Positions 58,588 through 64,000 of a stretch of DNA of 64,000 nucleotides are shown here, in pieces. The translations under genes and the position numbers were made by a program. The notes under the pieces are model-generated. The model was not told the DNA's origin. It was given only the letters and a program-made list of their open reading frames with translations, and did not search any database. The DNA lies in IMG/VR virus record IMGVR_UViG_3300036770_004723, positions 222,585 through 286,584 of that record. One strand, written 5' to 3'. Source of the stretch: a virus. How positions within the stretch are numbered: the first letter of the stretch is position 1; each line of letters opens with the position of its first letter.

Positions 58588-59040
58588 TTAAATAACGTAG
58601 ACAGTAGTTATTGTTGTGGTTCCAACCATGTGGTCTACATGGTTTATTTCTATATAACTAGCTGCATGTAACATATCTAAAAAGTCGTCATAATAAAGTG
58701 TTTTATACGTATTATGAACATCTTTTGAAGTTTGTCTAAGAGTCACTACATCATACATTATCAACTTATTTTTGGCTAAGCGCGTAATATATTTTGATAA
58801 GACCGCAATTATGAACTGATCACTACTGACCGAGAAGTTTACTCGGCCTTGACCTAAATTGTTAAACTTATTTTTCGCGTACAGCATGAATTCCGTGTCT
58901 ACGAAAAAATCAAGTGTCTGGCCTTGTAAACAAATTTGAATAGATATCAATATATGCTCAGCCGGAAAAAGTTTGTAGCTAACGTTCGATGCGTTTAAAT
59001 ATGTTGCAACATCCTTTAAATCTTCAAGATTTAATTCCAT
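58588..59040 (-). CDS. Unknown protein, paralogue of 47971-48432
   Basis: 150 residues, shares the SKYIT-LAK, L-FLDML-AASYI and TTTVYVI segments with the 48 kb product. The genes are 10 kb apart and on different boxed-promoter transcripts. Confidence 0.82.
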   Translation of the reverse strand: MELNLEDLKDVATYLNASNVSYKLFPAEHILISIQICLQGQTLDFFVDTEFMLYAKNKFNNLGQGRVNFSVSSDQFIIAVLSKYITRLAKNKLIMYDVVTLRQTSKDVHNTYKTLYYDDFLDMLHAASYIEINHVDHMVGTTTITTVYVI

Positions 59041-59057
59041 ATTTACCTCAAAGAGAA

Positions 59058-59077
59058 AAGGCCAAATTAATGGCCTT
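59058..59077 (-). terminator. Terminator after the 59086 gene
   Basis: AAGGCCA/TGGCCTT stem with a 6-base loop and TTTTCTCTTT in transcript direction. Confidence 0.8.
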
Positions 59078-59085
59078 GATCTTAA

Positions 59086-59283
59086 TTAAGCTCGAACTTC
59101 AAGACGGCCATAGGCATAAATAGCCTCTTTACGTTCTTGAGTAAAATCACCTGACACCATTTTCAAATGCGGCGGCGAAGTTTCATAAACTTCTTTGACT
59201 ACAACAGATGAACCATCGTTAAAACTGTAACGCCATTCATTTGGTTCACCAGTTAAAATATCGTCAACAACTCTTAGTAGCAT
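59086..59283 (-). CDS. Small beta-rich protein
   Basis: 65 residues, with WRYSFNDGSSVVVKEVY near 17-33; a similar Y-F-DGS segment occurs in the 60004-60249 product. Function unknown. Confidence 0.75.
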   Translation of the reverse strand: MLLRVVDDILTGEPNEWRYSFNDGSSVVVKEVYETSPPHLKMVSGDFTQERKEAIYAYGRLEVRA

Positions 59284-59295
59284 GTGTAGCTCCTT

Positions 59296-59628
59296 TTATT
59301 TAGTTAGTAAAATTTCAACAGTTAAATTAAATTCAGGTGAATCATCAATGAAAGAATTATTACCTTTGATAGTATCATCGAAGAAGTCTTTTTCTTCTTG
59401 AATAAGAGTCAGCATGTAAGAAGATTTTGTGCCTGGAAACGCTTTTGCGTATTCTCTCAAGGCTTTTAAGATGATCTGCCAATGGCGTCGGCCAGTTAAG
59501 TGCAATCTTCTTTGATCTTCGCCTTCATTAAGAGTCAGACCAAAAAAGTTTGCCAGTTGGCTACTGCCCGTGAAATACTCATAAACTACATTAGATGTTT
59601 TGATTTTGATTTCTGTAGATTGTGCCAT
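59296..59628 (-). CDS. Unknown protein, first gene after promoter P5
   Basis: 110 residues, alpha/beta (VVYEYFTGSSQLANFFGLTL). A hairpin lies in its leader. No family recognised. Confidence 0.78.
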   Translation of the reverse strand: MAQSTEIKIKTSNVVYEYFTGSSQLANFFGLTLNEGEDQRRLHLTGRRHWQIILKALREYAKAFPGTKSSYMLTLIQEEKDFFDDTIKGNNSFIDDSPEFNLTVEILLTK

Positions 59629-59666
59629 GTTTATTTTCCTATATAAATACTTAAGTAGTTTCCATG

Positions 59667-59688
59667 GAGTACACTAAAAAATGTACTC
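59667..59688 (-). other. Leader hairpin between P5 and the 59628 gene
   Basis: GAGTACA/TGTACTC stem with an A-rich 8-base loop, inside the transcript that P5 would start. No T-run downstream, so a stabilising or regulatory leader hairpin is more likely than a terminator. Confidence 0.55.
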
Positions 59689-59721
59689 TAGTAAACAACT
59701 TTTTGATTTAAACTGTGTACA

Positions 59722-59778
59722 TTATACCAAAATAAGCTATATATGTATATGCGTATTTTTGACACACTTCGATCAGTT
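59722..59778 (-). promoter_or_regulatory. Conserved boxed promoter P5
   Basis: -10 TATAAT 59722-59727, 17 bases, TATACA 59745-59750, 8 bases, box AACTGATCGAAGTGTGTCAA 59759-59778. Spacer closely resembles that of P4, which suggests one copied from the other. Confidence 0.87.
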
Positions 59779-59780
59779 GG

Positions 59781-59993
59781 CTATTTAACGTCAATGCGTT
59801 TTTGATGTAGTGCCAACTGTATACTTAAATACTGTAGATCTTCGGCAGTTAAAAACATTGTGCCGTCAATACCAAGGTAAGCCTTACCTGCATTTTCTGT
59901 AAGATTCACTACAGCTTCATCAGTTTGTGTATCGTCATCACCTTCGAAAAAACCAACTGTCACATTAAACTTTACTGTATTTGTTAAACACAT
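59781..59993 (-). CDS. Small unknown protein
   Basis: 70 residues from the ATG at 59993 (AAGGAATCTAAA upstream). GKAYLGIDGTMFLTAEDLQ resembles GEKAYAKVGKYFLREKILE in the 60264-60779 product, so they may be paralogues. Followed by P5. Confidence 0.75.
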   Translation of the reverse strand: MCLTNTVKFNVTVGFFEGDDDTQTDEAVVNLTENAGKAYLGIDGTMFLTAEDLQYLSIQLALHQKRIDVK

Positions 59994-60003
59994 TTTAGAT
60001 TCC

Positions 60004-60249
60004 TTAATCTGAAGCACGAATGCCCAAAGTTAAATTTACATAGTTCAGCGACGAATGCTCAACGTTTTTATGTGTAGAGATCATTAAATCTGAACCGTCT
60101 TTAAACGTATATTGAATAGTGTTACCGTCAAAATGTTGGTCTGCACTAATAGATTCGGCAAGACTGGTCTTTAATAAAGCAAGTAAATCATTATGTGATT
60201 CGTGTTGCGGATTTTGATAAGCCGCCAAAAGAGTTTGAGCTGTGTTCAT
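60004..60249 (-). CDS. Small unknown protein
   Basis: 81 residues, helical front and strand-rich back (IQYTFKDGSDLMIS). Start overlaps nothing; good ATG. No family recognised. Confidence 0.77.
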   Translation of the reverse strand: MNTAQTLLAAYQNPQHESHNDLLALLKTSLAESISADQHFDGNTIQYTFKDGSDLMISTHKNVEHSSLNYVNLTLGIRASD

Positions 60250-60263
60250 TCAAAGTTTTTCCT

Positions 60264-60779
60264 CTAATCAAAAAGATTGTTATGCAGGTGCAACATTTCA
60301 TCGAAAAATTGCTTAGATAAATTTAAATCTACAGAACCATTCTCTGCTACAGTAGAAAAACACGTTGCGAACTTAGCTATAAGCGTTTGAGCTAATCTTG
60401 CTTTTAACTCAGCATAAGTCATATAGTAAATACCTTCACCTACTTTTCCAGTTTTATCAACTAGCTTAAACTCAACTCCATATTCAAAAATTTCTGTTAT
60501 GATACCAGAAAATTGCTCAGACATAAAAAATTTAAAGTCTACACTAACATTTAACTTTAAAGAAGGTTGAGCAACATCAGGCTTTTCTTGACGTTCAACA
60601 ATTTGAATTCGTCTTTTTAAGGACTCCAAGATTTTCTCTCTTAAGAAATACTTACCTACTTTAGCATAAGCCTTCTCTCCAACTTTTACCAAAGTAATTT
60701 CAACCCCTTTATTTAAAGGTTCTTGGTTTTCGTCGAAACCTATAATTAAACATGTAGTAGATTTAACCAAAATTTGCAT
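60264..60779 (-). CDS. Unknown protein
   Basis: 171 residues from the ATG at 60779 (AAGGAATATAAA upstream). N-terminal 65 residues resemble the 59781 product; the rest is mixed. No family recognised. Confidence 0.8.
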   Translation of the reverse strand: MQILVKSTTCLIIGFDENQEPLNKGVEITLVKVGEKAYAKVGKYFLREKILESLKRRIQIVERQEKPDVAQPSLKLNVSVDFKFFMSEQFSGIITEIFEYGVEFKLVDKTGKVGEGIYYMTYAELKARLAQTLIAKFATCFSTVAENGSVDLNLSKQFFDEMLHLHNNLFD

Positions 60780-60789
60780 TTTATATTCC

Positions 60790-61149
60790 TTAGTGAATAA
60801 CAAAACAGACAACTAAGGTAAATGTGGACATACGATCAAGATTTTGAATTGCTTGATGTCCACGTACTGCTGTCCTATCAATATCGTCAGATAAGGAATT
60901 CAACACTGTATGAAATTCCGCGATTTCAACATCAACTTTACTTTGACCTACATCAAAGTAATCTGGAACAAGGGCTTCAAGTTGTACTTGAAGCCATCCC
61001 TTACCTTTCAGTGGAAAAGTAAGTGGTATAGTTACAGCCGCGATGTTTGAAGTAACGTCCATCATGTTGTTATCAAGACGGAACTTAATTTGAGTCAGAA
61101 TATTTAATGGATACTCTTCATCATCCACGATAATGATCTTCTTATTCAT
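60790..61149 (-). CDS. Unknown protein
   Basis: 119 residues, CGGAGAGTAGT before the ATG; strand-rich first half, helix later, short hydrophobic end (FTLVVCFVIH). No family recognised. Confidence 0.78.
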   Translation of the reverse strand: MNKKIIIVDDEEYPLNILTQIKFRLDNNMMDVTSNIAAVTIPLTFPLKGKGWLQVQLEALVPDYFDVGQSKVDVEIAEFHTVLNSLSDDIDRTAVRGHQAIQNLDRMSTFTLVVCFVIH

Positions 61150-61162
61150 ACTACTCTCCGAT

Positions 61163-61798
61163 TTAGTTGTTTTTAGCTAAATAATTTAATCTACTTAAAT
61201 CCGATATTACTTCAGATGAAGATAAAGATTTAAGTTCTTTTCTGACGATATTAGTTATGTTACGTAACGCAAGTTTATCTCGTTTGGTCTTGATTTTCTC
61301 AACTTCTTCCCAATCTTCTTTAGACAAGCATGAACGTTTAGATAAGTATGGAGTTAAGGATTCTGTGAGTTTTACCACATCAGGAAATGCAATTTCAGCA
61401 CCTTCAAGATCAAACAATTTATGTTTCTCTACACTCAGAAAATAATCTAAGCAAGTTATTTGATTAAAATGCTTCAACAGTATAAACTGTTTGGCACATA
61501 CACGACATTCAAGAATCATACGGCTTAAAGCATTTTCTTTAGTGTCGTCACTTGTTAAAGTAGTGAAACCAAAATCAACTTGTTCCAATCTGAAGGCTTT
61601 ACCCATTGATATAAAATCAACAGCATGTGCAATATCATGAAACAGATCAAATACATTTAATCCTGTAGTGCCTTCTTGCTTATACTGAAACCTATAATGG
61701 CCGAAGTAAGATGTTTTATATCCACCACGGAACCATAAATTTCGGATATTCTTTTCCGCAAATTTTTTAGCTATGTTTAGCCGATTTATTTTTGACAT
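61163..61798 (-). CDS. Phage protein with HDxAH motif
   Basis: 211 residues. LNVFDLFHDIAHAVDFI places His54-Asp55 and His58 in a helix like a metal-binding HExxH/HDxxH site, followed by a RLEQVDFGF segment, a combination seen in other phage proteins. A role in metal-dependent hydrolysis is possible but unproven; C-terminal half is basic and helical. Confidence 0.68.
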   Translation of the reverse strand: MSKINRLNIAKKFAEKNIRNLWFRGGYKTSYFGHYRFQYKQEGTTGLNVFDLFHDIAHAVDFISMGKAFRLEQVDFGFTTLTSDDTKENALSRMILECRVCAKQFILLKHFNQITCLDYFLSVEKHKLFDLEGAEIAFPDVVKLTESLTPYLSKRSCLSKEDWEEVEKIKTKRDKLALRNITNIVRKELKSLSSSEVISDLSRLNYLAKNN

Positions 61799-61825
61799 AA
61801 ACTACCTTTTAACGAAGATTGCTTG

Positions 61826-62029
61826 TCATTGCATTTCGACAATTTGAACACTGAACATTTCTGTTTTAAATTCAGGAAACTGACGGCAGAAGTTTCTGAT
61901 ATGTGACTCTGCTTCAGACCTCAAGTAATGATCCATGTTATCAATAGCTTTATCTTTCGATTCTTGGATAACAGCAGACACAAAAGTCTCTGTAGTCAAC
62001 TTACGTAGTACGACCGCACACTTAGCCAT
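61826..62029 (-). CDS. Small unknown protein
   Basis: 67 residues from the ATG at 62029 (GGAGAATCAAG upstream). Starts inside the end of the membrane-protein gene upstream. Alpha/beta. No family recognised. Confidence 0.75.
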   Translation of the reverse strand: MAKCAVVLRKLTTETFVSAVIQESKDKAIDNMDHYLRSEAESHIRNFCRQFPEFKTEMFSVQIVEMQ

Positions 62030-62483
62030 CTTGATTCTCCACGGGAATATCCCAACCGTTTTCAATAAACTTTTTCAAGTTTTCTGTGCGATAGATCTTA
62101 AATGTGAATAAATAAAAGCGAACATCAAGCTTGCCGATTAGGTCTAAATGATCCCAATTAAACATGCTGAGCGGTTTCTTTGCAAAACTCCAGAACAAAA
62201 CAAACGGCCATGTTTTAGGATGTCTTTGTCTGAAACTTAATTTAACAAACTCTTCTTGAGTGCCATCAAACTTTTTATCCATGTGCGCTTGATGGTAAAC
62301 AATGATTCCCCAATAAACGAAGACCTTAACAAAATACTGAAAGAAAATTGACCACACTATGGCAATCAAAGGCCAGCCAATTACAAATCCGATTAAAATC
62401 TTGCCAAACGTATGATTAACGTATTCACCAAGATAAAACACAAAATGCCAAACAGCATTAACTACGCTGATAAAAGTTTCCAT
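62022..62483 (-). CDS. Membrane protein
   Basis: 153 residues with two or three hydrophobic segments (near 6-22, 28-50 and 52-62) in the first half, and a basic, aromatic cytoplasmic tail. No family recognised. Confidence 0.8.
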   Translation of the reverse strand: METFISVVNAVWHFVFYLGEYVNHTFGKILIGFVIGWPLIAIVWSIFFQYFVKVFVYWGIIVYHQAHMDKKFDGTQEEFVKLSFRQRHPKTWPFVLFWSFAKKPLSMFNWDHLDLIGKLDVRFYLFTFKIYRTENLKKFIENGWDIPVENQDG

Positions 62484-62554
62484 TTAGTATTACCTCATAG
62501 GTTTTAACCATTAAACTGTTTCGCACTCACCGCCTTCATATCCTTGAATTAAGT

Positions 62555-63229
62555 TCAAGGCCAATTAACGAGATGAATTTTACCTTCCTTCAATTTTTTC
62601 TCGAATTCAGTAAAGCTAATGCGGTTACGTAGCCGAACATTTTCTTCTTCGACCAAATCAAAGATTTTCTCGATTAAATAATCAAGTTCTCGGTAATCTT
62701 TAAAGTTCACAGAACCTACAAAGTTTAAATCCAAGGCACCATTCATAACAGCACTTCGTTTAAAATCTTCATCACTTAAATCAACAGCGGATAAAATGAT
62801 ATCAAACGCATCAGGATCTTGTAATTCATTATTTTGGTCAGTTTGATCAGGTGGCGTTAATTTGACTTCTATGTCGGACAGCGCAACCTGCAATCTATCC
62901 TGTAGACACGCAGTAAGTACATCGTCCAACTTTTTCACAGAATGTTTAATAGACATAGCTGAAAGTTTTACTATTTCAGTCTTATCCACTTCAATTTTTA
63001 AATCAGGCATATTCAAATTCAAAAGCTTTATGAAAAATGAATAACCTGTTTTAGATTGACGTACTTCACCTAGACTATTTGTAGACAGTGAAAACTGCGC
63101 TTTAATATAATCTTCAGGTTCTTCTATTGAAACAGGAAGCCAAATTTTGTTAGGATCATCACCTAATTTTACTTGTACAAAAAGAGCATCCTGCAAGCAA
63201 GAAGAATCGACATATAAATAAACGTACAT
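62555..63229 (-). CDS. Unknown protein
   Basis: 224 residues from the ATG at 63229 (GGGGGACTT upstream), chosen over the earlier ATG at 63289. Beta-rich first 90 residues, helical end. The 71-base gap downstream holds no gene. Confidence 0.8.
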   Translation of the reverse strand: MYVYLYVDSSCLQDALFVQVKLGDDPNKIWLPVSIEEPEDYIKAQFSLSTNSLGEVRQSKTGYSFFIKLLNLNMPDLKIEVDKTEIVKLSAMSIKHSVKKLDDVLTACLQDRLQVALSDIEVKLTPPDQTDQNNELQDPDAFDIILSAVDLSDEDFKRSAVMNGALDLNFVGSVNFKDYRELDYLIEKIFDLVEEENVRLRNRISFTEFEKKLKEGKIHLVNWP

Positions 63230-63264
63230 AAGTCCCCCGATTAAATCTCGTTTTGTTCCACAAG

Positions 63265-63495
63265 TTAAAACATAGAGTTTAACTTGCATTCATACTCATT
63301 ACTTCTTATACGGTGAAACGCATAAAGTTTAAACTGGACAACTTGATCTTCGCTTAAGCCAACTTTTGAATTAAGTAGATCACGAATTTGTTTTGTAAGA
63401 CCTTCATTACGTATAAGGTCTACGTCTGTAGCGCCAGAATTGTTGCCTGTCATAAAAGGCTGTACTAATTTAACTACCTGATTTAAAAATGTCAC
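63265..63495 (-). CDS. Small unknown protein, GTG start
   Basis: 76 residues from a GTG at 63495 with GGTGGG upstream; an ATG at 63540 lies inside a hairpin and is unlikely. Hydrophobic first 14 residues, remainder mixed. No family recognised. Confidence 0.68.
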   Translation of the reverse strand: MTFLNQVVKLVQPFMTGNNSGATDVDLIRNEGLTKQIRDLLNSKVGLSEDQVVQFKLYAFHRIRSNEYECKLNSMF

Positions 63496-63517
63496 GATAC
63501 CCACCAATTGATTAAGT

Positions 63518-63542
63518 AGGTGCAGACAAAAAATCTGCACCT
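63518..63542 (-). other. Intercistronic hairpin
   Basis: Nine-base stem AGGTGCAGA/TCTGCACCT with a T-rich loop in transcript sense, 8 bases after the stop of the 63550 gene. Either a terminator without a T-run or a leader hairpin for the next gene. Confidence 0.65.
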
Positions 63543-63549
63543 GACATGT

Positions 63550-63855
63550 TTACATTAAGCAACTGAAGTCCACGTTATTAGTGGACACAGATACAATCTG
63601 GTCAAAGTTAATTGTATCCATCTTATAAGATGAATCGGTTAAAGAATCATCCAACTGCTTGCTAAGTAAAGTCTTTTTGATTTGAACTAATACTGATAAC
63701 GTGAATCCACCTAAGCCTGATTCTACAAACTTTTTACGTGACAGATAATCGATCTCAGTGACTACACCGAATAAATGTTCAGGAATATCGTTGAATTTGA
63801 TTTCTACGATAACACCAACTTTAATTTGATTAGGTTTAACTGTTGCTTGGTTCAT
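63550..63855 (-). CDS. Unknown protein, paralogue of 57030-57485
   Basis: 101 residues, shares the KVGVIVE, FGVVTEIDY and FTLSVLVQI segments with the 57 kb product. It is the first gene after boxed promoter P6. Confidence 0.82.
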   Translation of the reverse strand: MNQATVKPNQIKVGVIVEIKFNDIPEHLFGVVTEIDYLSRKKFVESGLGGFTLSVLVQIKKTLLSKQLDDSLTDSSYKMDTINFDQIVSVSTNNVDFSCLM

Positions 63856-63897
63856 AGCTTACCTCTCTTTGTTTAATCTTCTACTTAAGAAGTGACT

Positions 63898-63955
63898 ATT
63901 ATATCAAAAAATAGCAGGCTAGTAAACCATTGTTTTTGACACAGCTCGATCAGTT
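63898..63955 (-). promoter_or_regulatory. Conserved boxed promoter P6
   Basis: -10 TATAAT 63898-63903, 17 bases, TTTACT 63921-63926, 9 bases, box AACTGATCGAGCTGTGTCAA 63936-63955. Confidence 0.88.
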
Positions 63956-64000
63956 GGCTTTAATCGCAAGTTTAAATGAAAAAAGGCTGGTCAATCTTTT
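63956..64000 (-). other. Edge fragment: end of an upstream gene or terminator arm
   Basis: One minus frame is open to the window edge and would end at the TGA inside the P6 box; another ends at TAA in ATTTAA. The sequence GACCAGCCTTTTTTC also looks like the distal arm and T-run of a terminator whose other arm is outside the window. Not decidable here. Confidence 0.35.

Noticed and set aside
29718-63955. TTGACA on the plus strand inside each promoter box, looking like plus-strand -35 elements
   Set aside because: No consistent -10 follows at 16-18 bases on the plus strand and no plus-strand genes lie downstream. The minus-strand reading has a perfect TATAAT at constant spacing in all six.
1-64000. 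tRNA genes and CRISPR arrays
   Set aside because: No T-loop plus acceptor pairing was found, and no series of regularly spaced repeats; the only direct repeats are the short ones listed.

Overview
The window is a piece of a large, AT-rich tailed-phage genome, probably a jumbo or near-jumbo phage of a Gram-negative gammaproteobacterium. Signs of a phage are: densely packed small genes, many overlapping by 4 bases; strong GGAG-type ribosome binding sites; a signal-anchored lytic transglycosylase; small membrane and lipoprotein genes of spanin/holin type; two DNA methyltransferases; HAD, DHH, HD and deaminase enzymes; and about one hundred products with no recognisable relative. The host guess rests on sigma70-type promoters and on an SspB-like protein that keeps the C-terminal ClpX-binding tail known from proteobacterial SspB. 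There are no rRNA or tRNA genes, no insertion sequences and no CRISPR array.

Layout. Bases 1-4873 are a plus-strand block: the end of a tyrosine-recombinase/topoisomerase IB-like gene, a jelly-roll-like probable virion protein, several unknowns, a four-helix membrane protein, a 594-residue protein with an ST..GWTSC motif and an ADP-ribosyltransferase-like protein. A perfect bidirectional terminator (4870-4910) separates it from the rest. From 4951 to the right edge, about 59 kb, every convincing gene is on the minus strand. Within it, 5-13.5 kb holds the recognisable enzymes (DHH phosphoesterase, HAD phosphatase, two DNA methyltransferases, a transglutaminase-like peptidase, a C39-like peptidase, a proteasome/HslV-like Ntn hydrolase). 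The stretch 13.7-29 kb is mostly unknown genes with paralogue pairs, a DSBH protein, a second HAD protein, cysteine-rich proteins and a possible tandem HU-like protein. The stretch 29-40 kb holds a GNAT acetyltransferase, a deaminase fusion, an HD hydrolase next to a decayed HD paralogue, an endolysin and the SspB-like adaptor. The stretch 40-64 kb is small early-type genes plus a radical SAM enzyme.

Regulation. Six intergenic sites (29.7, 44.3, 49.7, 58.2, 59.7 and 63.9 kb) carry the same architecture: a 20-base box (AACTGATCNAGNTGTGTCAA or close), 8-9 bases, a -35-like hexamer, exactly 17 bases, then a perfect TATAAT. They look like one regulon that reads the minus-strand block in steps. 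A second recurrent motif, CTGTAAAT, follows stop codons at six places, three times directly before a strong hairpin. Hairpins, a 39-base duplicated hairpin repeat and a 17-base duplicated ribosome binding site mark other gene junctions.

How the genes may work together. The SspB-like adaptor and the HslV-like Ntn hydrolase together suggest that this phage interferes with host protein turnover. The methyltransferases, DHH, HD, HAD and deaminase proteins fit nucleotide and DNA-modification work during takeover. The transglycosylase, transglutaminase-like protein, small membrane protein and lipoprotein fit lysis. All functions are read from motifs by eye and have not been tested by search.
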